DNA from: Procambarus clarkii
Lineage: Eukaryota > Arthropoda > Malacostraca > Decapoda > Cambaridae
Length of the DNA stretch: 64,000 bases
Assembly (NCBI RefSeq): GCF_040958095.1
Contig: NC_091160.1
Coordinates: 38,195,996 to 38,259,995 of the forward strand
Reading direction: 5' to 3'
Under the pieces are notes generated by a model. It worked only from the letters and a program-made list of their open reading frames with translations, did not search any database and was not told the DNA's origin. Every line of letters begins with the position of its first letter. Within the stretch, counting starts at the first letter, position 1. This document shows, one piece after another, positions 55,041 through 64,000 of the stretch. The position numbers and the translations under genes were made by a program.

Positions 55041-56380
55041 ATTTTCACTGTGCATATGAGATAATTAAGAACAGTTCAGTCACTTTATATGGCTCTGGAT
55101 AGGAAATGATTCGATCTTTATTCTAGGGATTACATGGCTGTGAATGACATCTAGTTCCAGCATGTGGTAAATTAAGACCTTAATTCCAACTGTGTAGCTA
55201 GTATATCATAATTACTGGGTAATATATAAATTAAATGTTTATCTAGATAATTTTAAGGTAATGACAATACCCCAAAACAACCAAAGATACTTTAATAAAA
55301 TCTAATACTGTAAACTTTGTGGTATCTTTTCCTAACTAACAGTCCTCAATGCAGTTACAACCAATACTAATGGCTGGTTTAACACCTGCCCTCCTCACAC
55401 TTTGACAATTATTTTGACAATTATAGTACAGAAATACAAACAAAATGATATAATTTTTAGTTATTAAAGTACTGTATGCATGATGTGTAGTACTACACAT
55501 CACAGGAATCTTGTATTAATCAGCAGGTAATGAACCTAACTCATGGCTCTTATGGACTGATTACGTTTGCTCAGGCTGAAAAGACATGGAGTGATTGTGG
55601 TCCCAAATACATGAGGCAATAATATATTGTAACTATTAAGATAGGCTATTAATAAGTATCACAGAGTAAAGGCACCAGTATGTTAATGATCATCCATTAT
55701 GTGCTGAGTACACAAAATTAAGTGTATACCTTGGAATAATTGTTCCTGAAAGTAAACAATAACACGTAAAGATAGTTGTATGCACATCTGCTCCATCAGA
55801 CCATGTCTTCAAAAATTTGATTTAAATTAGGTATACAAAATACATTAAGGTCAATGTTCTAAATTCATTTGTTCATTTGAAACTATAGCATACAAATCTT
55901 TACAGATTCTTTACTATGATATTTTCAGTTCAGTTTAATTTCATAGTTTTTTTTATAAAAAAAAAAAATACTTATGAGAAAATCTGTAGGAGCCGTGATG
56001 ATTTGAACCTCTGCTCTGGGTGTTCCCAGGCAGACACTTTAGACAACCAGGCCACAACATGGTATAGTGTAAGGATTGCAACCTGAAGTTCTAGTGAACT
56101 GATTGTTATTGCAGCTAAATAAATGTGCGTGCCAAACTGTAATATTATATAAAACAACTAGATTTTGTTTTATTACAGGTCATTCTCTCAGATCATCTGT
56201 CTCCTACACAAAACTGAATGTTTACCATGCCAATAATATATGGAAATATTTAAATGTTGCTCACCTTTCACACACATTACACACATTTGTACAAGTTTGA
56301 GTTTTGTTTAATATAATCTACAAAGCTGTAGATACAGAGTACAATATTTAAAATTGGTAGAAATGGCCTGAGTTAGTATA
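55041..56380. other. Intergenic, mostly unassigned
   Basis: AT-rich, no coding motif. Includes a tRNA-like SINE scrap at 55985-56065. Confidence 0.55.
55985..56065 (-). mobile_element. tRNA-like SINE head
   Basis: The minus strand reads GTGGCCTGGTTGTCTAAAGT and GAGGTTCAAATCATC, A- and B-box-like motifs 45 bases apart. It lacks a good anticodon arm, so it is not a tRNA gene. Confidence 0.5.
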
Positions 56381-56595
56381 GAGGTTTGACTCAACACTGT
56401 CATGGGTGGTTGGGAAAGGTTTGACTCAACACTGTCATGGGTGGTTGGGAAAGGTTTGACTCAACACTGTCATGGGTGGTTGGGAAAGGTTTGACTCAAC
56501 ACTGTCATGGGTGGTTGGGAGAGGTTTGACTCAACACTGTCATGGGTGGTTGGGAGAGGTTTGAGCCAGAACTGTCATGGATGGGATGAGAGATT
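56381..56595. repeat. 35-bp tandem repeat, 6 units
   Basis: AGGTTTGACTCAACACTGTC then ATGGGTGGTTGGGAA, near-identical in five units; the sixth is degraded. Confidence 0.95.
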
Positions 56596-56755
56596 TGACA
56601 CAACATTGTCCTGAATGATCAGCAAGAGATATGACATGTTTTGTGTGGTTAACAAGACATGATGCATAATATTGCATTTTTATAATTACCGTAGTACCTT
56701 CTATCATTTAGATGGACTATTTTTTACTGAAAGTGTTATAGAGAGGTTATAGGTT

Positions 56756-56882
56756 GCTTGTCTGTCTCTACATTGTCATACAGACTTTCACGGTCATGAG
56801 ATGTGCAGTCCTGCTCCTCTACTGATGGCAGCAAAGACGAATGGAGAACATTGGCAGGTGGTTGGAATATAATATCAGGTGA
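56756..56882 (-). pseudogene. Duplicated piece of the ABCA terminal exon
   Basis: 127 bases matching 57798-57924 with three differences. It still encodes SPDIIFQPPANVLHSSLLPS and SLYDNVETDKQ on the minus strand. It lies beyond the ABCA poly(A) signal, so it is a pseudo-exon rather than part of the transcript. Confidence 0.9.
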
Positions 56883-57524
56883 ACTTGTGTTCAGGTTGAA
56901 TAATTGTACCATTTTTTTAATGTCAATAATTACAGGATTCACTTAAGAAAATCTACTATCATTGAGAGCACGCATGTGTGTAACACCATATTAGCCCGAT
57001 TTACATTACACACAACTTCATTTACTTGTCGTCAAAGTTACGTTTCCTTTGGTAGTTTTCAGGATACTTATTATGCATGATCAAAAATTTTCACTAAATC
57101 ATTAAATAAGCAAATTTTACAGCTTTTCTATATTTAAAAATTATAATTTGCTGACACTGATGAATGATTGAATAACCATTCACCCAGTAGTGGTTAGGCA
57201 ACTGGAGAGCCATATTCTTCCTGTGTGAATTATGAAATCTGTAGAAATATTGAACAGAAGAACATAGTATTGAAGTGTTGCTCTATGGCAAACGTCAAGC
57301 ATGATACATCTATAGGAACTTTTCAGCATGTACAAGACACTGAATCATTAAGGTCAAATTGTCACAATTTTTTTATTTGTTTTATTAAACAGTAAAACAA
57401 TATGTGTCTGTTGAGAATTGTGACTGGCGACTTCTTAAACTTGAAGACATTATTGTAAATTTTTCATAATATTTTAAACTTAGTAAAATTATAGGGTGAC
57501 ATTTCATCACATGAAAAGTTATCT
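56883..57524. other. ABCA downstream flank
   Basis: AT-rich, no element recognised between the pseudo-exon and the poly(A) signal. Confidence 0.55.
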
Positions 57525-57530
57525 TTTATT
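57525..57530 (-). terminator. ABCA polyadenylation signal
   Basis: AATAAA on the minus strand about 150 bases past the ABCA stop codon. Confidence 0.65.
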
Positions 57531-57675
57531 AACAAATACTTTATCATTATTAATAATAAGTTAAAATATCATTAATATAAATTACATTCATTGGTAATGT
57601 AAGTTTCAACATCACTGAACACAGGGTTAATATACATGAACACTATTCCATATATATTTCCAACATTACGTCTAA

Positions 57676-58053
57676 CTAGAGATGTGTCCATTCTTCCTCT
57701 GGACTGTCATCTGCGGATCCACTTTCATTTTCTTGATACAAGTCAGGAGAAGGTTTTCTCATACTACTTACTTTACCTACTGTAGCATAAATCTCTTGCT
57801 TGTCTGTCTCTACATTGTCATACAGACTTTCACGGTCATAAGATGTGCAGTCCTGCTCCTCTACTGATGGCAGCAAAGACGAATGGGGAACATTGGCAGA
57901 TGGTTGGAATATAATATCAGGTGACTGCTGCTGGATATCTACTGGAAGTTGGTTTGAGAGCTGGACTGGAACGACCACCTGCTCATAATTATTGGTAATG
58001 GGAGGTGGTGGTACCTGTCCATCTCCCTGATTTGAGGTTAGCACCCGAAACAC
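57676..58053 (-). CDS. ABCA terminal exon, tyrosine-rich tail
   Basis: The acceptor is CCTTACAG. It encodes VFRVLTSNQGDGQ, then a disordered tail with NYEQV, SYDRE, LYDNV, IYATV and LYQEN, ending EEEWTHL and TAG (57678-57676). Confidence 0.93.
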   Translation of the reverse strand: MFRVLTSNQGDGQVPPPPITNNYEQVVVPVQLSNQLPVDIQQQSPDIIFQPSANVPHSSLLPSVEEQDCTSYDRESLYDNVETDKQEIYATVGKVSSMRKPSPDLYQENESGSADDSPEEEWTHL

Positions 58054-61000
58054 CTGTAAGGAAAAGTCCTCATAAGGCAAGCTCAAAATGATACATCTTT
58101 TTAAGTCATTGTGTGGTAAAATCTACTTTGTAACTTTAACTTCCCTGCCCTTTGAACATGTTAAATTTTACACCCCTGTGGTGCACTGGAACAATTATCC
58201 TGAAAATTTCTACATTGTTAATTAGCATCCAGGAAGCACAAAACTCCAAGTAAAAAGTCTCTACCTCTTGTGGTTTAGTTGTAGGAGCCCAGAGAAGTTG
58301 CATTTATTTTGGCACAAATGAGGTGAGGTGCCACACAGGAATAACTGTTTTTATTGAAAAAGTTTTTTGTTCTAACATGTTGTATTGATGTGTCAAGCGT
58401 TATGTTCATTATGTATAACTTTGAAAATATATGTGTACAGATATATTTACCTGAAGGCCACTAACAAACTCAAAATTCAAAAATTCAAAACTCAAATATT
58501 TATTCAGGTAAAGTACATACATACAAGGAGTGATACAAACATTGATGGATTTATAGATAAGAGCTAGAACATACAATGCCTAAAGCCACTACTACGCAAA
58601 GCGTTTCGGGCAGGAAAAGCACTAGACTAAAACTTAATACTAATTGAGATTAAAGTATAAATTGTGTTTAGAAAATATAAAAATAAAAAAGGGGGAAACA
58701 TGGCAGAAAAATAGCAAATATTAAATTTGGTCAACAAACAGCATTATTTAAAATAGCAGACAGTGGGTTGACATTAAGGGGTAAGGTAGGTTACAGGGAG
58801 TTCATTAGGTAGTGCTTAGTTTTTATCTTAAACTGGTTGGTTGGGAGGTTGGGAGAGGTACAGTCTTTAACATGATTGGGAAGGTCATTCCACATTCTGC
58901 GGTCCCTTGATTTGTAGAGCATTTCTAGTTTAAGTCGTACTCTTGGAATATCAAATAGGTATTTGCTTCTGATGTGATGCTCATGGGTTCTGTTACAACC
59001 TTCTAGGAAGCTTTTAAGGACAGGATTGACATTACAGTTCAGTGTTTTATATATACATAATACACATGAGAGGATGTGCAGAGACTTAATATCTAACATA
59101 TTCAGAGATTTGAGTAAGGGTACCGAGTGATGTCTGGGGCCAGGGTTGGATATTGTCCTAATAGCAGCTTTGTGTTGAGTAATTAGAGGACTTAAATGAT
59201 TTCGGGTAGTAGAACCCCAAGCATAAATACCATAGTTGAGGTAAGGATAGAACTAGTGGCCTTGATGAAGACTGGAAGCTGGATGCTTTTCAAAGGGTCC
59301 CTCCCATTTGTCAAGATGATTTTTTCAAGCTGGATTTTAAAGTTCAGCAGTTTTTTTACATTTTCAGCTTTGGTGGGTAGGGGATTCCATGGGTTTATAA
59401 CCCTGTGGGTGAAAATGCATCTCCTGCTTTCAGTCCTACACTGTGGCTTGTTGTAAGGGCATGAGCTTGTAAGCCATACCCGAGAGTACAGACTAATAAA
59501 ACCCATCCTTACTTTCTTATAACCCTGTTAGATTGCCAAAACTCCCACACCCAAATATCAACCCAATGATGTTTGGGTTGATATTTGGGTACATCGCAAA
59601 TATTAGCAATGACGAGAGAGTAGATTGCAGGTGGCTAGACTTAATGACACTGCGAACGACCCGAGAAACACAAGCCATGGAACAGGGAACCAAGGACACC
59701 GAATCCATGCACAAAGCATCCACCAAGGCAGAATCGGTGGTACGAAAGAAGCGGCACATGATGCACCCCTGGCTGAACTAACCAAGCATTAATAATAAGA
59801 GGACCCCTCCAGAAGCCTGCTGACTCATTCTTTGCCAGAGAAGGAGGTGGCTGCAAATGAACTAACACCCACTAGGGCCAAAAGAACAAAAGCATGAAGA
59901 ACTGAACTTCATGAACTAAAGGACTGGAGAAGAGCATGAAACTCCCCAACCTGACAACCAGCGATAAGGACTACCAAGAAAAGGCTTAGAAAAATAATTC
60001 CTCCCAGGTATATCATACAAGCTAATTTGTCCAACTCCTACATTCATCCATACAGTACTATATCTTAATTTACTATGAATATTACACAGACTGCTCTTTA
60101 CACTTTATGTTATAAATAAACTTGCCTCATTTAATGTTGTCTGTGATACATCATATTCTGTGACTCCCATTGACCTTGCAGTGTTGAGTGTGTCAAAGAT
60201 GAGTCGAAGTGGTAGCTGACGACTCACTTCTGCCACAATAGTCAAGTGATGCTGCTCCTGAAACATTCATTGGTTGGTCAGGTAATTACCAAAATATTTT
60301 ACTATTGTTACGACCCTGGGATCCTTAGTTGGAAACCAGAGGTCAAATTGAGCTCTAAATAATTACTTTACATTAATTCATAGAATTGGATCATGTGAGA
60401 AGGATAGTCAATTACAATAACAATTACATGCAGATACCTTCTGCAGTATCCCCGTCATCCTTGCCAAACGTAAGATGAATATTGTTTCTCACAGAACATT
60501 CAGACTCTGAGCTTGTTGTTGATTAAATAGTGAACTAGTTATCAGCTATGTTTAGAAATGATGTAAGTAACTAGTAAAGTAGGTCTGAGTAAACTTGGAA
60601 TGATGGCTGCTGTACGATTAGCTAAGAATCTGGCCGGCAGCGATCAGAGGAGGGAGCACAGAGAGGCTGCCTTTCTCTTCTCTGGTCTGGCTGTGTTTGT
60701 GGCAGCATCTTCCCTGTGTGGCTTTGTCTCCATCCTCCTTCTCCCTTTCCCTTACCTTAGTCTACAGTGATTCTCTAAGTTAAGTATAACCCTGTGTACC
60801 GGTCTCTGGCAAAAGTTGTAGTTATCGAGTAGTCTAAGCCAGTGTTTTGGCATCACTAAGTGTACTCCATAGTGAGTAGTGTACCACGTGGGTCATTACA
60901 TACCCTAGCTGCTCGAAGCCTTTGAGTGCTACTCTTCAAGTAGATGTTACCCTAGTTTTGTCCAAGTGTAAGCCTTGTATCCTGTCTATGTGGACCAAGG

Positions 61001-63321
61001 TAGTTAACGTAAGATAGTGTGGTAAAGCAGTTATTGTTATTATAGTAATGTATATGGGGGGGGGGGTTGTTAGAGGGTTTAATAAATAAGTTAGTTTTTG
61101 AGGTGTATCCATTAATCCTGTTGTAGTGGTGTAGATGATTGTATCCTAGACAGCAGATCTGTTTCTAAAACCTTGAAGCATTAACAGGAACCTATATTCC
61201 TTGGGGGGCCGGACCTATCTACTCCACTATTCTTCATACATCTTGATTCTAGCTGTTTGCTATTCTCATTAATACTCTATACACCCAATAACAAGTAAGC
61301 AAATTCATAAAAAGTGATTGGGCTGACCGGGAGGAACTTTTTAATTGAAAAAATATTAGATTTTTGAGTGCCAAAACTAAAATTCTTGCTTTCCGCAGAA
61401 CGGTTGTGTGGTAGCCTAGGGTCCAGCTCAACTAGCAAAGGATACATCTTGTATTGACTGAGCACCCAGCTGGATCTCTTTACAATTGAGGTGAGTGTGA
61501 CCTTGTGACAGGGGCCGCTTTAAATAATCGCCAAAAATCAGGTTTTTATCCTATTTTTTTTTTGGGACTGGTTTTAAAATGCGCGCCGATGTCTTCCCAT
61601 TTTCCTTGTTGAGCCTCGTGGCCCTCAGGTGGCTTGGCACATGCCGTGGGCCCATTGCTTTCGCTCCACTGTTGTGACCAATGTCGCCTCCCCTTCCATC
61701 TCAAACGTGTGAACATTTCGCCTATTTTCCGTGGCTATATTTCTTACTGCAGCTTTAGAAACTATCTACGCTTACTCCACGATGGATAGTGATCATGAAC
61801 AAGGCCCTTCCAGGAAGAAAATTGCGAAAGAAAGGCTTAAAAAGGGCGGGAATTGGGAGTGTAGGTGGAAGGCGGCTGAGAACTCACTCGCGGCTAACGC
61901 GAGCGGTTGGAGCGTGACCAGGTTTTTTATTTGATATGCTAATGTTCCTCTAGAGAATTCTATTGCGAACCCATTGAGACCAAAATGAAAGACCTAGGAT
62001 AAAAATTGAGGTGACCAGAGTGAAAATAGTGAAAACATTTTATCGCGTTTGCGCGCTCCTGGGTAACTTGTTCGCACTTTCTCTGTTTGCTGCGGGTAAT
62101 TAGCCGGGCTTTTGGAGTTTATATGCATTTAGTGCTGTAGAGAATTCTATTGCGAACACAATGATACCAAACTTAATCTCGTAGGACGAGAATTAAGGTG
62201 ACAAAGTTGAAGAGAGTATACACTTTTCAGATTTTACGCACACTCCCGTGACACCCTGGGTCCCATATCGCACAGTTGAGGGGTGGCGAGCGGGGTGCAC
62301 CAAAGTGTTAAATTATGAGGAACGTCATGATTATTTTCTTTAATATTGTACAGTAATAATAAAGTCAACTGAAATCAACACATCTCACCTTGAGCAAAAC
62401 ATCTGCAAGTTGACTGCACAAGAAGTCAAGAACACACTCCATATCTTCAATATCATTTGTTTTCAGTCGTATTGTGTATTTGTCGCCTAGTCTGTAATGA
62501 GTTATAAAAAATTGATCAAGAGCATGACTGTCATACAGCTGAAAAATACACTGCCATATTTTACAACATTTTTAGTACTGTATACAAAACAGTTTGCACA
62601 TACTGTATACACTAGTGCAATAATGGCCAACACATCTTTGTCACAGCAAACACTTAATCCCTGCCTAATTTTAAAGAGAACTATGATGAGTTGCATAACC
62701 TCAGAACATAGTTGCTGCTGTGACCTCTAAACACTGCTTTCAAGCCAGACCTTAAGCACAGGATTCAAAGATCCAAAACAGTGATTTCATATCAAATTGA
62801 ACTTAAAATCTGGTCCAACTACTGGTTGCACACTGCACAGCAGTCAACCAGGTTGTGAGGTGACTGGGGTGTGGGTGGTGATGCTGCCGGGTACTGGTCA
62901 ATGTAAATAGACAAGCTGGCCACTGATTGTTACCCAGAACCCTGCAGGAACATATAAACATTGTGGTACCAGCTCCAGTAAGTTGTCTTGCCTGATTAAA
63001 TAATAGTCCTTTGGACACAGCAGAATCTTATTTTTGAGAATAGTAGCAGGAAACTGCTCAGACATAGACTAAAATCATTGAAGGACAATAAAAGACATTA
63101 AATAATTAACCTTTTAAATACAATATTTCAGGACTTACTTGTATTTCAGATAATGAGGTGACCCAATACAGATAAACTGTCCATTGACCATTATAGCCAT
63201 TCTGTGAGAAAGCTGATTGACTTCATCCATGGAATGTGATGTGAGTAACACTGTGCGGCCATCATCGGTCACACTCCGTATTGCTCGCCAGGCTAAGCGG
63301 CGAGAGGCTGGGTCCATTCCT
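57676..63321 (-). CDS. ABCA-family ABC transporter, C-terminal end (4 exons, partial)
   Basis: ATP-driven lipid transporter family of full-length ABC proteins. Exons 63321-63139, 62491-62389, 60257-60126 and 58053-57676 join in phase. Seen: the GMDPASRRLAW D-loop region, the H-loop TSHSMDE with its switch His, MAIMVNGQFICIGSPHYLKY, LGDKYTIRLK, then EYDVSQTTLNEVF, the standard end of ABCA NBD2. A cytoplasmic tail of about 125 residues follows, longer than usual, with PPPP and several tyrosine motifs. Walker A, Walker B and the signature lie past the right edge. Relatives act in lipid export and, in worms (CED-7), in corpse engulfment; the substrate here is unknown. The last intron appears to use a GC donor. 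Confidence 0.93.
58490..59245 (-). mobile_element. LINE family B, C-terminal fragment with full tail
   Basis: The minus strand encodes SLHILSCVLCIYKTLNCNVN, HHIRSKYLFDIPRVRL and a WNDLPNHVKDC end. The tail contains the GTTTCGGGCAGG motif (plus reading) and ends in a TCAAATTTTTGAAT-type A/T-rich stretch. In the ABCA last intron. Confidence 0.88.
59245..59500 (-). mobile_element. LINE family E, 3' fragment
   Basis: The minus strand encodes CPYNKPQCRTESRRCIFTHR, VINPWNPLPTKAENVKK and QLPVFIKAT. Same family as 36130 and 39365. It adjoins the LINE B fragment. Confidence 0.8.
59535..59960 (-). mobile_element. DIRS-like retrotransposon fossil
   Basis: Opposite-strand relative of 53200-54100 from the recombinase region (residual FWRGPLIINAWLVQPG segment). 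Broken, short, old. Confidence 0.45.
60126..60257 (-). CDS. ABCA exon, SQTTLNE motif
   Basis: The acceptor is GTTTCAG. 44 codons, EQHHLTIVAEVSRQLP through EYDVSQTTLNE. Followed by GCAAGT, so the donor reads GAG then GCAAGT. Confidence 0.92.
60258..62388 (-). other. ABCA intron with unassigned repeats
   Basis: The segment 60307-61240 begins TGTTACGACCCTGGGATCC and contains a poly(A)-like AATAAA; it could be an old solo LTR, but ends and target duplication are unclear. A G-run lies at 61060-61069. The segment 61500-62330 is described separately. Confidence 0.35.
61500..62330 (+). repeat. Unassigned repeat-like segment with internal duplicate motif
   Basis: TAGAGAATTCTATTGCGAAC occurs at about 61951 and again at about 62139, each followed by an ACCAAA-containing stretch. 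A short frame starting MDSDHEQGPSRKKIAKERLK lies at 61782-61934. CpG content is higher than in the flanks. Possibly a DNA transposon remnant; not identified. Confidence 0.4.
62389..62491 (-). CDS. ABCA exon, post-NBD2 regulatory domain start
   Basis: The acceptor is CATTACAG and the donor AAG then GTGAGA. It encodes LGDKYTIRLKTNDIEDMEC and FLCSQLADVLLK. Confidence 0.93.
62492..63138 (-). other. ABCA intron, unassigned
   Basis: Intron between the H-loop exon and the next. No element or motif recognised. Confidence 0.55.
63139..63321 (-). CDS. ABCA exon, NBD2 D-loop and H-loop
   Basis: The acceptor is TTTCATAG and the donor ACAA then GTAAGT. Begins with the last base of a codon, then GMDPASRR. 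Ends SPHYLKY plus two bases. Confidence 0.94.
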
Positions 63322-63359
63322 CTATGAAATTAAATAATAATATAATAATCATAATTAAT

Positions 63360-64000
63360 ATTTAAGCAAGAGTATATTCATATGAGAAGAATGAAAGGAA
63401 ATGATGAATCAGCTAGACGTGATCTGATATTCACCGTGAATGAGTCAAGACATAAAGGAAGTCAAATTAGAAGCCCCAAGGGACTGAGTGACTACTGTGT
63501 ACTGATATTTGAGTATCTGGTGGAAGTAGGGATACCCAACCTAAGGAAGAGACTGGAAAGCCATATTGAAGGGAAAACTATGATGAGATGAGAAAATTCC
63601 TTACAGGAATAGCATGGGGAAACAGAACCCAGAGAAACGTTTGTACAAGACATGATGGATTACATCACCCAGAAGTGTCAGATACATTTATCCAAGCCCA
63701 AAAGGAAAACAAATGAAAACTTAAGAGGAATTTGTGGTTTAATTGAACATGTAAAGAAGTAAGGCAAATAAATACAAAGGTATGTAGGGAGTACAGAAAT
63801 GATAGACCACCAGAAGGGCAGAAATAAGTGCTGTACCTCAGAGTGAGAACAGATGTGGAGAGAGTATGAAAATGACATATCAAAGAAAGCCATGACTAAA
63901 CCAAAATTGCTCCACAGCCACATCAGAAGGAACATAGCAGTGAAAGAACAGGTGATGATACTGAAAAAGAGGGAGGACAGGTACATGGAGAACGACAAGG
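63360..64000 (+). mobile_element. LINE family A, endonuclease-to-linker fragment
   Basis: It encodes RRMKGNDESARRDLIFTVNE, a degraded SPKGLSDYCVLIFEYL (usually GKSDH-VLLEF), then RETFVQDMMDYIT matching 5879-5935. Continues past the right edge. Broken frames. Confidence 0.75.

Noticed and set aside
60307-61240. Solo LTR
   Set aside because: It starts TG and has a poly(A)-like signal, but no matching target duplication or second copy could be seen. Kept only as a possibility.

Overview
The window looks like nuclear DNA of a decapod crustacean, probably a crayfish, lobster or shrimp. It holds small host exons split by long repeat-rich introns, tRNA-headed SINEs with decapod-style LINE tails, several LINE families, Tigger copies and TTAGG-like motifs. 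Species cannot be told from the sequence.

Four host genes were rebuilt exon by exon, with splice phases that agree at every junction. (1) A proton-coupled oligopeptide transporter (POT/SLC15-like), minus strand, runs from about 11960 past the left edge; five coding exons and a probable 5' UTR exon are visible. A 63-copy, 36-bp minisatellite fills one intron. (2) NCBP2/CBP20, the small nuclear cap-binding subunit, plus strand, 13757-25818, has four exons and is complete at 152 aa. Its first intron appears to start with GC. (3) A Cys-loop ligand-gated channel subunit of the nicotinic receptor type, minus strand, 28674-48123, has nine exons and is complete at 425 aa. It has the Cys-loop and a signal peptide, but no vicinal cysteine pair and no obvious TM2 glutamate rings. 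(4) The 3' end of an ABCA-family ABC transporter, minus strand, 57676-63321, has four exons and continues off the right edge. Its last intron also appears to use a GC donor, and its long cytoplasmic tail is rich in tyrosine motifs.

Layout: the transporter and NCBP2 are divergent (gap about 12-13.7 kb). NCBP2 and the channel converge (25.8-28.7 kb). The channel and ABCA genes are separated by about 9.5 kb of repeats (48.1-57.5 kb). No operon-like or pathway link is evident between the four genes.

The rest is mostly dead mobile DNA. LINE families are labelled A-E here for convenience. A has a tail ending in a CA microsatellite; B has a tail with a GCCCGAAACGCT motif; C; D has a zinc-knuckle ORF1; E. 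There are also an RNase H-bearing LINE, tRNA-derived SINEs, two neighbouring Tigger-type DNA transposons, MITE-like inverted repeats, two likely DIRS fossils and many tandem repeats. The most striking repeat observation is that two SINEs with the same tRNA-like head carry different tails, each resembling the 3' end of a different LINE family in this same window.
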